From contig NC_071328.1 in the NCBI RefSeq assembly GCF_010183535.1, forward strand, positions 16,244,001-16,308,000: DNA of 64,000 nucleotides, in the 5' to 3' direction. Below the pieces are notes generated by a model. That model made no database searches and was not told the origin of the DNA. It saw nothing but the letters and a program-made list of their open reading frames with translations. Position numbers and translations under genes: made by a program. Within the stretch, counting starts at the first letter, position 1; every line of letters starts with the position of its first letter. This document shows, piece by piece, positions 22,588-34,746 of the stretch. This DNA is from Caenorhabditis remanei (taxonomy: Eukaryota > Nematoda > Chromadorea > Rhabditida > Rhabditidae).

Positions 22588-24741
22588 TTATGCTGAAAAT
22601 CCTTGTGGATTCTTTGTCTGCCAATTCCAGAGATCCGCACACATCTCTTCGAGACCGTTCTCGGCACGCCAGCCGAGTTTTTCGTGGGCGAGTGATGGGT
22701 CACAGTAGACGGAGGCCACGTCACCAGGACGGGGGACACCGATCTGAAAATAATGGATTTCAGTTGTGAAGAAGATTGGGAGAGGCTGAGTGACTACAAA
22801 CTACAAAAAATGTTTGAAAATTTGGTGCTTTTGTCCAGAATTGGTTTTTACTGAGGCTAACTGATATTTGTAGTTTGTAGTCAGTTAGCCTCAGTAAAAC
22901 ATGAAAGTGGTGTGTTTTGAACCGTTTTTTTGGATTTAGAGCAATTTTTCATGCGAATTTTGACTTTCCGGTGAAAAATGTGGTCTTTTTTAGGTTTCGC
23001 TTCAAAAAATCTGTGAAAACCATTCAAAATTGTCCGAAATACTCGATTTTCCTGCATTTGCTGAGGCTAACTGAGATTTGTAGTTTGTAGTAAGTTAGCC
23101 TCAAAATTTTCCGATTTTCTAAATTTTCGAGCCTAAATTAGCTCAAAATCTCCAAAATACCTGCTGAAATACAACGTCTCAAAGATTCGCTGAGGATAGC
23201 TCACTACAAACTACAATTTTGAGTTAGCCTCAGTAAAAGTTAACTGAGGCTAACTTAAAATCGTAGTTTGTAGTCAGTTAGTCTCAGTAAAACGGAAAAG
23301 TCTAATTTTTCTTGATTTTTTCAAATTTTCTAGTTTCCCAATGCACACCTTGACCGGAATATCTCTTCCGCTGACTTTTTTGAGAGCATCGACCATTTGT
23401 CTGACAGAATATCCAACTCCAGTTCCCAAGTTGTAGATCTCGGTTCCAACGTTTCCGACGGTCTAGAATACTCAAATTTTTCAATTTTTCTTTCATTTTG
23501 CCTACCTTAATACGATCGAAAGCCTTAACATGTCCCTTGGCGAGGTCTACGACATGAATATAATCCCGTACACCAGTTCCATCGATAGTATCAAATTTAT
23601 CTCCATAGATAGTCAATACCGGTAGTTTCCCAATAGCCACCTGACTGACATATGGCATTAAATTATTCGGAACACCCTTTGGATCCTCTCCAATTAATCC
23701 TGACTTGTGGGCTCCCACTGGATTAAAATAACGGAGAAGAACTACATTCCAGTCTGGATTCGCTTTTCCGACGTCAATCAATATCTGCTCCATCATGTAT
23801 TTCGTCTGTCCGTATGGGTTGGTGATTCCTTGTCCTGTTTGAGACTTCTCAGTGATTGGAAGCTCTGATGGTGGACCATAGACTGTGGCCGAGGAGGAGA
23901 ACACAAAGTTCTTCACGTTGTATTTTAGGCACATCTGGAAATGTGGAAATTGAGAAAAATCGGAAAAAAATTGGAAAAAATCGCTCAAAAACTAAAAATT
24001 TTGATTTTGCTGAGGCTAACTCAATTTTGTAGTTTGTAGTTGTTAGCCTCAGTAAAACTCAACTTTGGTTCAAATCAAGCGAATTTTGGCTCGAATAATA
24101 GAAAAAAAAAAGTTCTTCGATTTTTCAACGTTTTTCAGCTTTAAAAATGTAGAAATTATGAAAAATCGATTGAAATCGCACAAAACTAAAAATTTTGATT
24201 TTGCTGAGGCTAACTGATTTTTGTAGTTTGTAGTCTTAGCCCCCGGAAAAGTGTCTTCCAGCTCAAAATTTGGCGATTTTTCAGAATTTTCAGCTCATTT
24301 CTCACCTACCTGAATCAAATTCAAGCTAGCAACTAAATTATTGGAATAATATTGAAGTGGCTTGGCCACAGACTCTCCGACAGCCTTCAGAGCTGCCAAA
24401 TGGATGACTCCGTCGAATTTATTCTCGGCGAAGATCTTCTCCAACGCTTTCTCATCACACACGTCAACATTCTGGAATGGAACTTCCTTTCCAGTAATCT
24501 CGGCGACTCTCTTCAATGAAATCGCGTTTCCGTGTTCGTCTGTAACTGCACAATTTCAGGAGGCGGGGCTTAGCACAAAAGTGGGCGGAGCGTGGGGGTT
24601 TTTGAAGCGGAAGCAAGGGATCATACCGGAAATCGCGTTGGCGAAATTATCGATGCATAGAACGGTGTAGCCGGAATTCAGAAGTTCCAAGACGGTGTGA
24701 CTGCCGATAAATCCGGCGGCACCGGTGACGAGAAGATGCAT
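22588..24741 (-). CDS. gale-1: UDP-glucose 4-epimerase (GALE)
   Basis: Five exons: 24627-24741, 24310-24545, 23506-23934, 23349-23462 and 22588-22743, encoding 349 aa, the usual length. It interconverts UDP-galactose and UDP-glucose (and the N-acetyl forms in animals) in the cytosol. The Rossmann NAD motif [10 protein letters not shown] is at about residues 6-15. The SDR triad is visible as the SSSATVYG serine (130-137) plus Y158xxxK162 in [12 protein letters not shown]. The substrate region has [10 protein letters not shown] and the C-terminal [13 protein letters not shown]. Intron 3 is 43 nt. A trans-splice-like TTTTCCAG at 24774 precedes the ATG. Introns 2 and 4 contain hairpins. It is the first gene of the probable gale-1, selb-1, MTRES1-like operon. 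Confidence 0.95.
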
Positions 24742-24824
24742 TTCGGGATGGGGAGGGTGAGAAGGGGCGGAGTCTGGAAAAGGGAATTTGGGAACAGAAG
24801 TTCATTGAAAAGAGAGGAATTCTG

Positions 24825-24850
24825 AAGTTGGAGACGCAGAGATTTTTTTC
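24825..24850. promoter_or_regulatory. GAGACGCAGA promoter-type motif upstream of gale-1
   Basis: GGAGACGCAGAG lies about 90 bp upstream of the gale-1 start. The same decamer (either strand) recurs near 26505, 29205, 39248, 53635 and 57645. This motif is known to be common in C. elegans promoters; its role here is inferred. Confidence 0.35.
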
Positions 24851-24899
24851 TGATTTTTAAATTTTTAAACAATTTTTATCAATTGTCAACATCAGAACA

Positions 24900-26345
24900 A
24901 GAAAACGCTGCTAATTATACACATTTTGAGCTCAAAATCACTGAAAAACCACAAATAATAACCAAAAAACGATAATTTTGGGATTTGCTGAGGCTAACTC
25001 GGTATTGTAGTTTGTAGTCAGTTAGCCTCAGCAAAATCAAATTTTTGTGAATTTTCCTTTTTTTTTGCCGTTTTGAGCGATTTTTACCATGAATAACTTG
25101 AAATTCTTTGAAAATTTTAAGATTTTGAGCTAAAAATGTTCAAAACAATCAAAAATTGACTGATCAAGACTAATTTTGTGACTTTTGCTGAGGCTAACTG
25201 AGGTAAGTGGCTACAAACTACAAAAGTTAGTTAGCCTCAGCAGCAGTTTGAAAAACCGTAACTTTCCCATTTTTGGGTGATTTTTTAGCTTAAAATTTTT
25301 TTGAAAATTTTCAGACCTTGAGCAGAAAATGTTAAAATCGACTGATCGAGATCGATTTCTTGACTTTTGCTGAGGCTAACTGAGATAAGTGGCTACAGAC
25401 TACAAAAGTTAGTTAGCCTCCGCAAAGGTGTGATTTCGTCGTTTTTGACATTTTCGAGCAATTTTGAGCGTAAAAAATTGAAATTTCTCGGAAAATCCTG
25501 ATGTTTTAGTCGGAAACTCTTTGAAAAATTCAAACAATTCCAGAAAATTCGAAAACAAAATCATTGCCAACAAAAAGTGACAAAACATTACTATGACCAC
25601 TAACGCCACGCGTTTTTATATCGTTCCTCTTTCCCGTATCAACGCCCTTTTCTCTCTTTATCTATTGGTATTCGTCATTTAATTTCTACACAATACTAGC
25701 AGAAGTAGACATCAACGAACCCAATGAACTTTTGATTCTGATTAATTCTGGGACGTTGTGTCTGATATCAATTAGTAGAGATGATATCGACAGAGAACAG
25801 AAAGACTTTGCAAAGTGAGATCAAAAGTTTGGGTTCAAAGTAACAGGGGAAAGGCTAGCCAACTACGAAAAATAAATTGTTGAAGGGCGGAGCTTAAAGA
25901 AGAGAACAAAAATTGTGTCTGATCTTTCTGGAGACCAATAAAATCGGGGTAAGATAGTGGATATGATCACTTTTTACAAAAAAATTGCTCGAAAATGTCA
26001 AAAACGACGAAATCACAGATTTGCTGAGGCTAACTAACTTTTGTAGTTTGTAGCCACTTACCTCAGTTAGCCTCAGCAAAAGTCACAAATTGATCTCGAT
26101 CAGTCAATTTTTGATTGTTTTGAACATTTTTAGCTCAAAATCTTAAAATTTTCAAAGAATTTCAAGTTATTCATGGTAAAAATCGCTCAAAACGGCAAAA
26201 AAAAGGAAAATTCACAAAAATTTGATTTTGCTGAGGCTAACTGACTACAAACTACAATACCGAGTTAGCCTCAGCAAATCCCAAAATTATCGTTTTTTGG
26301 TTATTATTTGTGGTTTTTCAGTGATTTTGAGCTCAAAATGTGTGT
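24900..26345. repeat. Large inverted duplication with internal hairpins
   Basis: The left arm (about 24900-25490) and right arm (about 25970-26345) are inverted copies sharing long text, for example the stretch around CATGAATAACTTGAAATTC at 25090 and its complement near 26160. The left arm has three GCTGAGGCTAAC hairpins (24975, 25185, 25370) and the right has two (26020, 26230); the inner left pair looks like a local duplication. The centre (25490-25970) is AT-rich with no gene. Confidence 0.75.
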
Positions 26346-27312
26346 AATTGGAAGCTGGAAGTCAACCTGACATCACTATTATACCTACACATTATCAGAA
26401 AAAGATAAAGGAACAAAGAAAAACGAAGAGAAAGTATATCGTCTTTCTGCACCCACAATCCATCTTTTATATAGGCCACACGGCAGGAGAGAATAGAGAA
26501 AAGAGACGCAGACACGTGTATTGTTGCCACGTTCTGTTGACTTCTCTGCTTCTCTGTGCTCTCTTATCTCTGTCTTTTTACTGTTTTTTGTTTTATTTTT
26601 CAGACTAAAAGCCTACGCCTTCTCCCACTCAAATGATCCTGATCACCACCATCAGAATCATCCATTAGACGCATTTTTTTAATAGAATTGATAAGAACAA
26701 TGATTTATTTAATTGATAACAAAGTGAGAAGACCCGGAGATGACAATGAAACGGAAAAAATTGGAAAAAAAAACTTTTTTCAAAAAAGTGGAGAGACAAA
26801 GAACAAAAAAAGTTTCTAAGACAGAAGGAAATGGCTTCAAAGCTACCGTACTTTGAAATACATAAAGAAGGAAAATGCAATAGAATTGGAGTTTCTGAAA
26901 TTAAGCCACGCCCATTTTTAGCAGATTTGCCGCGTAGAGAAATTTTGACTTCATTGAAGTCAGTTAGGACAGCTATATAGTATCTGATGACTAGAGGTGT
27001 TTAAGCTCCGCCCACTTTTTGCAAAGTTGCCGCGTGGTTAATTGTTTTCCGATCAGAAATTCAGTTTTTTCAAATTTTGGATGAAAATCTAGAATTTCCG
27101 GTGGATTCGAAAACTTTGCAAAACTCTATATTGACTCAACTGAGATCTAGTTTCATTTTTTTTTTTGCAAAAAAGGGTATATTTTTGAAAAAAAACTAGA
27201 GGGATGTAGTAAATGCGCTCTACTGGGACTCAATCTCATAAAATTGTAGTGATTTCGGTAGAGTGTAGATGCCAGAGCGCGCTTACTGAAGTCTACAGAC
27301 TACAAACTACAT
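26346..27312. other. Intergenic, no gene supported
   Basis: Largely non-repetitive. A GAGACGCAG motif occurs near 26505 followed by pyrimidine-rich sequence, which could be regulatory. An ORF of 86 codons here has no recognisable features. 26880-27060 contains two short GCCACGCCCA/GCCCACTTTT-type segments. Confidence 0.4.
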
Positions 27313-27320
27313 TCTCCAAT

Positions 27321-27867
27321 CAGAGTTGAGCGGAATTCCGCCTTCCGCCACTTTTTTCTTTCCGCCTTCCGCTTTCCGCTTTCCGCCGAAATTTTTTTTA
27401 TTCCGCCTTCCGCCTTCCGCTTTCCGCCAAAAATTTTCCTATTTCCGCTTTCCGCCTTCCGCCTTCCGCTATTTTATGATTTTTTCCGCCTCCCGCCTAG
27501 AGAATATCAGATTGAAAAATATTTTTGCCTACTCCAATTTACTGATATTTTTTACGTTTTTTCGCAGCAAGACTATCAGTTTTTACCGAAAAAAACAAAA
27601 TTTAACCATTTCAAGTGCTTTTTACAACAAAATAAGGCCAAAATAGTCTTCTTAAAAACGAAATTGTATTCCGCCTTCCGCCATTTGGCCTTTTTTTCAT
27701 TCCGCTTTCCGCCTTCCGCCTTCCGCCAAAAAATTTTCGCTTCCGCTTTCCGCCGAATTTTTTTAGAATTCCGTCTTCCGCTTTCCGCCTTCCGCCCAAA
27801 AATTTCTTATTCCGCTTTCCGCCTTCCGCCTTCCGCAATTTCAAAAATCGCATTCCGCTCAACTCTG
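27321..27867. mobile_element. hAT-type MITE filled with TTCCGCC minisatellite
   Basis: Perfect 16-bp terminal inverted repeats CAGAGTTGAGCGGAAT (27321-27336 and 27852-27867) are flanked by an exact 8-bp duplication TCTCCAAT (27313-27320 and 27868-27875). The 8-bp duplication and CAGAG ends are hallmarks of the hAT superfamily. Nearly the whole interior consists of TTCCGCC/TTTCCGC heptamers in one orientation, broken by about 180 bp of unrelated AT-rich sequence (27485-27660). It ends about 38 bp beyond the prx-11 stop codon, so it may lie in or near that gene's 3' UTR. The proline- and phenylalanine-rich open frames across it are low-complexity artefacts. Confidence 0.92.
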
Positions 27868-27904
27868 TCTCCAATTCTATCACTTTTCCTTAATTACCAA
27901 CTAA

Positions 27905-28549
27905 TTACCATAACTTATAAAATCCAATAATGGAAGCCAACAGTGAGAACGTGGCACTCTGCCGCATTGACAGCTTTCCAGCCCACAATATTTTATGGGG
28001 AAGACTATTCAATCCACTGATAAAATCAGATGACAATCCGACCAATGTCAGAATATCCTCCTGACTCTTCTCGATTCCTTTCCGATAAATTATTCGAAGT
28101 TGTCGAATGATTCCATTAATCAGAGCGGATAGCCAAAGATATAGACACCATTTGTAGAGTCTTGCCGAGTCGAATGAGAGCAGTTTGGCATCGGAAAGCC
28201 ACGCCAACAACTCGACAACACCGTATACCGTGTAGATTCCAGTGACTGCGGCGCCCGTGAAGAATTCCATTGGGTCTCCGATTCTTCCTGAATTGAAGGC
28301 TTGAAGGATTTGACGACAGGATTTCAGCATTGAGGCATGATTGAATTGACGGGAGACGAGACGGGCGGCACTTAGTTGCTTCGCCAACGCCAGAATTTCT
28401 TTTGAGGAATCTGGAGACGTTGTGCTTCGTAATTGGAGATAGAAGGCCAGAGAACGGATGGCTTTGTCTCTTCCGGCATATGAAGAGAGTACTGTGGAGA
28501 GGTGGTCCATATTCGTGTTGAGATGCGCCAGGGTGGTGGAATTGACCAT
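27905..28549 (-). CDS. prx-11: Peroxisomal biogenesis factor 11 (PEX11)
   Basis: A single exon of 214 aa. PEX11 proteins are peroxisomal membrane proteins promoting elongation and division of peroxisomes. Family features seen: an N-terminal amphipathic stretch (YAGRDKAIRSLAFYLQL), the K-S-C-R-QILQAF segment, a central hydrophobic helix (FTGAAVTGIYTVYGVVELLAWL), and a C-terminal membrane segment (FSLLASIIGFYKLW). The start is supported by an acceptor-like TTTTCTCCAG ending at 28564, 15 nt upstream. No introns, unlike its neighbours. The hAT MITE lies just downstream. The stop is about 3.2 kb before gale-1, so it is probably independent of that operon. Confidence 0.88.
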   Translation of the reverse strand: MVNSTTLAHLNTNMDHLSTVLSSYAGRDKAIRSLAFYLQLRSTTSPDSSKEILALAKQLSAARLVSRQFNHASMLKSCRQILQAFNSGRIGDPMEFFTGAAVTGIYTVYGVVELLAWLSDAKLLSFDSARLYKWCLYLWLSALINGIIRQLRIIYRKGIEKSQEDILTLVGLSSDFISGLNSLPHKILWAGKLSMRQSATFSLLASIIGFYKLW

Positions 28550-28579
28550 TTTGCAGAGCGTAACTGGAGAAAATCAATC

Positions 28580-29498
28580 AAAATTGATTAAAATCGGCGA
28601 AAAATCTAGAAGTAACGAGAAAAATTGAGTAAAAACGAGAATTTTCGAGATTACTGAGGCTAACTCAACTTTGTAGTTTGTAGCCAGTTAGCCTCAGTAA
28701 AATTTGCTGAGGCTAAGACTACGAACTACATAATCGAGTTAGCCTCAGCAAACTTCGAAAAGTGGGAATTTAATGGATTTCTGGGCAAAAAAGCTCGAAA
28801 ATCTTAATTTTCAACGAACTTTCAGTTATTCTGAGAAATTATCACAAGAAAAATGGGAAAGAATGAAGAAATTTGAGCTTTTTTGGTTTTGCTGAGGCTA
28901 AGACTACAAACTATAAATTCTAGTTAGCCTCAGCAAACTTCAAAAAGTGCAAAACTAGCTTGTTTTACTTAAAAATACTGCCATTTTCTAACTTTTTAAG
29001 CGAGAAAAAGGTCAAAAAAGCAATGAAAAAGAGAATAAAAACCAGAAAAAATGTTGAAACGGAATTAAAATCGAAACGAAAAAAACCCTCCTCTCAATGG
29101 GGGTGTAAAGGGTGTTAGTGATAAAAGAATCGTGCGCCTTATCACTAGATTGTAGCCGTCTTCTCTTTTAGAAGACAATTTGATCATAAGGGCGGTTTCT
29201 CTCTGCGTCTCCAACTGTCTCCTCGACTACAGTGGACCTGAATCGTAGCTTTACCTGATTTAGTGGAGGGAGGCGGCTGAAAATCGAGTAATTCGGTGGA
29301 TATTTATGTATTTTTAGAGCGAAAAATAGGTAGAAAAGAGGTTTTGACATCCTTATTAGCTATAGAATAGGAATTTTCGGGGGGTTTTTCATTGAAAAAA
29401 GAGAGGAAACAAGAACAGAGACAACAACAAAATAGAGGGAAACAGAGTAGATCAAGAAAAGTTCGGGCGGTAAAAAGTGAGGAATCGATCGGAAAAAA
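28580..29498. repeat. Spacer between eif-6 and prx-11 with hairpins
   Basis: Two hairpins sit back to back at about 28650-28705 and 28702-28755, so the right arm of one abuts the left arm of the next. A third lies at 28890-28940. 29100-29340 is non-repetitive and contains CTCTGCGTCTCC near 29205, a promoter-type motif. The part nearest eif-6 is presumably its 3' UTR. Confidence 0.6.
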
Positions 29499-30373
29499 TT
29501 AGAGCATACTCTCGATGAGAGTGTCTCTGAGTTGATTGCTGATGCTGGTCGGTGCTCCTTGCTCGCCGAGCTTGAAAATCGATTCGACAACCGACAGCTC
29601 TGTGGAAGTCGAGTCCAGACCACAGAACGCGACCCAATCGTTGACGACCATACCGGCTCCGATGAGCTCTGAACCTCTGTTGACTGTACCGGCGACGACT
29701 GGAATCTGAAGAAGAGCGGCGAGCTCTCTCTGGGTCTCTGGTGGAGTACGAGCAGCTACGAGGCATCCGTTAGAGCTGAGAGCACAATAGCTGCCGACGA
29801 GAGAGTTCTGAGCGAGAGACACACGGAATACCTCCACTTTCAGCACTTCTACGAGAGCCTGAAACAAGGAAAATCAGTAAAAATTGGGGATTTTCAGGTG
29901 AAATTACCTGCTCGGTCTCTGCGCTGATCTCTGCATGAACAATTGCGACGTGATCATTACACGCGATGACGTTTCCCAAAGCGGAGAGACGCTCGTCGAC
30001 TCGACGAATGGCGACCTCGTCTGGAAGCGAATTTCGGAGATGTTGGAGCTCCTGATCGGTGGTGGCGTTTGGCACGAGAAGTCCGTGACGATTTCCTGGA
30101 AAAATTAGATATAAAACAGGGGTTTTGGTTAACTTTAGGGTGAAAAACTGAAAAGAAACCGGTTTTTCGCACAAACTCACCAACTGTAAGTCTTCCAACA
30201 ATTCTTGTCGAGTTAATCGATGTGTGAACAACTGGAATCAGATCGCTAAGCTCCGCCTCCAAAATACTGTAGAAATTCTGTGTGCCACCGACGCCGACGA
30301 GACAATAGCTGTTGGTGAGTGTGCAGAACACACCGACGTCGTTGGATCCTTCGTAATCGACGCGAAGAGCCAT
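29499..30373 (-). CDS. eif-6: Eukaryotic translation initiation factor 6 (60S anti-association factor)
   Basis: Three exons: 30181-30373, 29908-30095 and 29499-29858, encoding 246 aa (human eIF6 has 245). It binds the 60S subunit, acts in its maturation, and prevents premature joining to 40S. Diagnostic text includes [47 protein letters not shown], and [20 protein letters not shown]. An acceptor TTTCTTTCAG ends at 30388, about 15 nt before the ATG. It is divergent from pbs-2, the two starts being 587 bp apart, so they may share a promoter region. The introns are short and repeat-free, unlike most others here. Confidence 0.95.
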
Positions 30374-30387
30374 GATTTAGCAGGAAA

Positions 30388-30959
30388 CTGAAAGAAATTA
30401 GGATGAAAGTGAGGAAAATCGATAGAAATTGAGGAAAACGGGGAGAAAATCGATAGAAATTGAAGAAAACGGGAAGAAAATCGATAGAAATTGAGGAAAA
30501 CGGGAAGAAAATCGTCAGAAATAAGAGTAGAACTCAATTTAAAAACACTATCTTTACTTGGAGAGGGAAAAGAAATAGAGACCATACTTCGAAATGTTGT
30601 GCAATATTGAACAACCAAGATATACCATATTTTGGCCTGTTTTTCACTCTAAAGACTCAAAAATTGATGAAAAAATCAATATTCTTAACGAAAACCCTTG
30701 AGAATGGATGAGAATCTACGAAAACTGACTTTTAGGCAGACTGAATATTGAGTGTGTCTAAAAATGTGTGGAAATGCAAACGCGCTCCATTGCACCCACT
30801 GAAAACGCGGAATTTCGGAGTGTCGTTGCAGATGACTTTGAATACATTTTGTCAGCATTTCTCGCATTTTCTTCGGATTTCCTTGATTTTCACCGTTTTT
30901 CTTTAATTTTTTCTTAAAATTATGATTGAAAATCACATTTTTATCAATTTTCACTATAG
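30388..30959. promoter_or_regulatory. Divergent promoter region of eif-6 and pbs-2
   Basis: It contains a short direct repeat near the eif-6 side: AAATCGATAGAAATTGA-type units of about 34 bp at 30416-30500, three copies. No hairpin repeats. The pbs-2 side ends in TTTTCACTATAG, a probable trans-splice acceptor one base before the ATG. Confidence 0.5.
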
Positions 30960-30960
30960 A

Positions 30961-31896
30961 ATGGCTGCCACCGATGTCAAAAACACCGTCCCACACATGG
31001 ATATGGACCGCGGAGGCGCGTTCGACTTCTCCAACTGTATTCGCAATCAAGCGATGTGTAAAATGGGCGCCAAGGCTCCACGATTGACGAGTACTGGTAC
31101 CACTATTGTTGCCGCAGCTTATAAAGTAGGTTTTCCGAAAAAAAAACGAGAAAATTCAAGTTTTTCGTGGTTTTTAGGGAGGACTTGTGATGGGAGCCGA
31201 TTCTCGTGCCACCGCCGGAAACATTATTGCCGATAAGCATTGTGAGAAGGTGCACAAGCTCACCGAGTCAATTTACGCTTGTGGAGCCGGAACAGCCGCC
31301 GATCTCGATCAAGTCACCAAAATGCTGTCCGGAAACTTGAGATTGATGGAGCTGAACACTGGAAGAAAGGCTCGTGTGATCACAGCTCTCCGTCAGGCTA
31401 AACAGCATCTTTTCAACTATCAAGGATACATCGGAGCGTACTTGTTGATCGGAGGAGTCGACCCAACCGGACCACATCTCTACATGTGCTCCGCCAACGG
31501 AACCACCATGGCTTTCCCGTTCACAGCTCAAGGATCTGGATCATACGCTGCTATTACCATTTTGGAGCGTGATTTCAAGCCAGATATGACGGTAATTTGT
31601 TGAAATTTTGAACTGTTTTGACTAAAATGAGTTTTTTTAAGAAAGAAGAAGCCGAGAGCCTCGTACAGCGCGCTCTCCAAGCCGGTATGCACGGAGACAA
31701 TGCCTCTGGAAACAGCTTGAATCTGGTGATCATCGAGCCAAACGAGACTGTGTTCAAGGGACCTATTGTGCCAGACTTCTGCAAACGGCCAGAGCCAAAC
31801 GATCTCACTTACAAGTTCCAGGCGGGCGCCACAAAGGTGTTGAAGCATAAGACCTACAAGTATGATGTCGTCGAGTCGATGGATGTTAGCCACTAA
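30961..31896 (+). CDS. pbs-2: 20S proteasome subunit beta-2 (trypsin-like activity)
   Basis: Three exons: 30961-31125, 31178-31591 and 31642-31896, encoding 277 aa. It is synthesised as a pro-protein; cleavage before Thr47 in STG|TTIVAAAYK would expose the catalytic threonine. GADSRATAGNIIADK carries the conserved Asp and Lys of the active site. ACGAGTAADLDQVTKML and YLLIGGVDPTGPHLY are typical of PSMB7/PUP1. The long C-terminal extension after about residue 240 is the arm beta-2 wraps around beta-3 in known structures. The acceptor TTTTCACTATAG lies immediately upstream of ATG. Introns are 52 and 50 nt. It lies between the divergent eif-6 and the co-directional tba-2. Confidence 0.95.
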
Positions 31897-32976
31897 TTCT
31901 TTCGATATCTTTTTGTGTGTATTTCTTCTCCCCATATTTATTTATTTTCATTTTTTTTCCCTGTCGTCGGTGATTACTATTTTCGGTCGTGTTTACGCAT
32001 CCCCACCGCGCTTCATCCACTTGTTTTATAATTTTCAAATATAAAATATCGATTCTTCAATCAATTTTGTAAAGGCAGCAGATTTTCGTTACATTTCAGA
32101 CTTAGAATTCGTAGAAATCGCGGAAAACGCGAAAAAAAACTATAAATTTGAATTCCCGCGCAGGGTTTGATGTGCAGGACACATAGCAAATAAGCTCCGC
32201 CCACTCTCCGCTGGCGGGAACATACAATTTTTAGCGCGTATTTCGCCGGTTTTGATGACTCAAATTTCAGCAAACAAACATTCTTATCACAACGGAATTC
32301 CAAAATTTCAGTTCTCTTATCAAATTTGCCATCATTTTCGCTGGAATTAGCCCTTTTTTGACGTGTTCCAATCAATTTTTGCAGTTTTTTACCCCAGTTT
32401 ATTGTAGAAACCGGTTTTTTAATCATTCAAACTTTTCCAAGCGAAAATTTGCTTTTTCTGCCCTCAAACTATTTAGTAAGTTGCACCCTGGGCTCTCCCA
32501 TGAACATGTCAGTTGCACCCATCAATCAGAACCGAAAATTGCGAAATACCACTTATATCTCTGGGTCTCTGTCTCTGTTCCACATCGGTGGCTTCCTCCT
32601 CTTGGGCCACAATAGCTTCTGCATTCATTTCAATCCTCACATACTCTCCCCCTGGCGCAGCGCTATTTCATCACTTTTTTCCGACCCTTTGCAATCGATG
32701 AGTTGGCCGCCGTCGCCGCTTGCTGGGGCGCTGACCGCTGTTGTCCTTCCATTCCACTCTCTACTCCTCGCCGTCGCCTCGTACATACATACACCACACA
32801 GCCCATTTTTTCTGTCCTTTTCCTCCTCAATTGCGTCGCGTTCCGCTCTTCTCTTGGTATTACTTCTCTCTTTTCTTGCTAAGCCCTTTTAGGCGCATTC
32901 TTCTCCTCCCTTCTTCTCTCTTTGCATCAATTTCTCGCCTCAATTCGCCTATTTTTTCCAATTTCCCTGTTTTCAG
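31897..32976 (+). promoter_or_regulatory. pbs-2 3' region and tba-2 promoter region
   Basis: No hairpin repeats, in contrast to most non-coding DNA here. 32700-32960 is pyrimidine-rich (many TCTTCTC and CCGCCGTCGCC runs), ending in TTTTCAG at 32976, a probable trans-splice acceptor 8 nt before the tba-2 ATG. Confidence 0.5.
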
Positions 32977-32984
32977 TGAGTAGA

Positions 32985-34431
<1,447 letters not shown>

Positions 34432-34741
34432 GCGATTTCCTCAACGATCGACACAAGATCCCCAACCCCTACCACCACCATCACAAAAACCGTCCCGTAT
34501 TTATTTTCGCAGTTTAATCACCATAAACTCTTGTAATATAAAGTTTTTGCGATCTTTATCATCTGTAAAATGAACGAAAGTCGAAACACTTTACACATGT
34601 ATATCGAGTAACAGGTGCACTTTCTATCGAGAGCCGCTCGGTAAACAGTTTTGGCCAAGAAAAGAACAAATTTGAACAGCTATATGAGCGGTGGTTTTCG
34701 AGACGTTTAAACGATCGGAAAACGAGAAATGTTGTTTCTAG
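34432..34741 (+). promoter_or_regulatory. tba-2 3' UTR and UPRT-like trans-splice acceptor
   Basis: 310 bp without repeats. TTGTAATATAAAG near 34535 is a possible polyadenylation signal. TGTTTCTAG ends at 34741, 5 nt before the downstream ATG. The spacing would allow an operon with tba-2, but is longer than typical. Confidence 0.45.
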
Positions 34742-34746
34742 GTGTA

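Noticed and set aside
2880..26300. CRISPR-like array, because of many similar units
   Set aside because: Units are palindromic, irregularly spaced (200-900 bp), in both orientations and in a nuclear genome with spliced genes.
27326..27930. Long open frames on both strands rich in RFPPSAFRQK-type or GGRRKAE-type repeats
   Set aside because: They are translations of the TTCCGCC minisatellite inside the hAT MITE, open in several frames at once.
31187..31935. Minus-strand frames opposite pbs-2 and tba-2
   Set aside because: Shadow frames caused by the strong codon bias of the highly expressed plus-strand genes.
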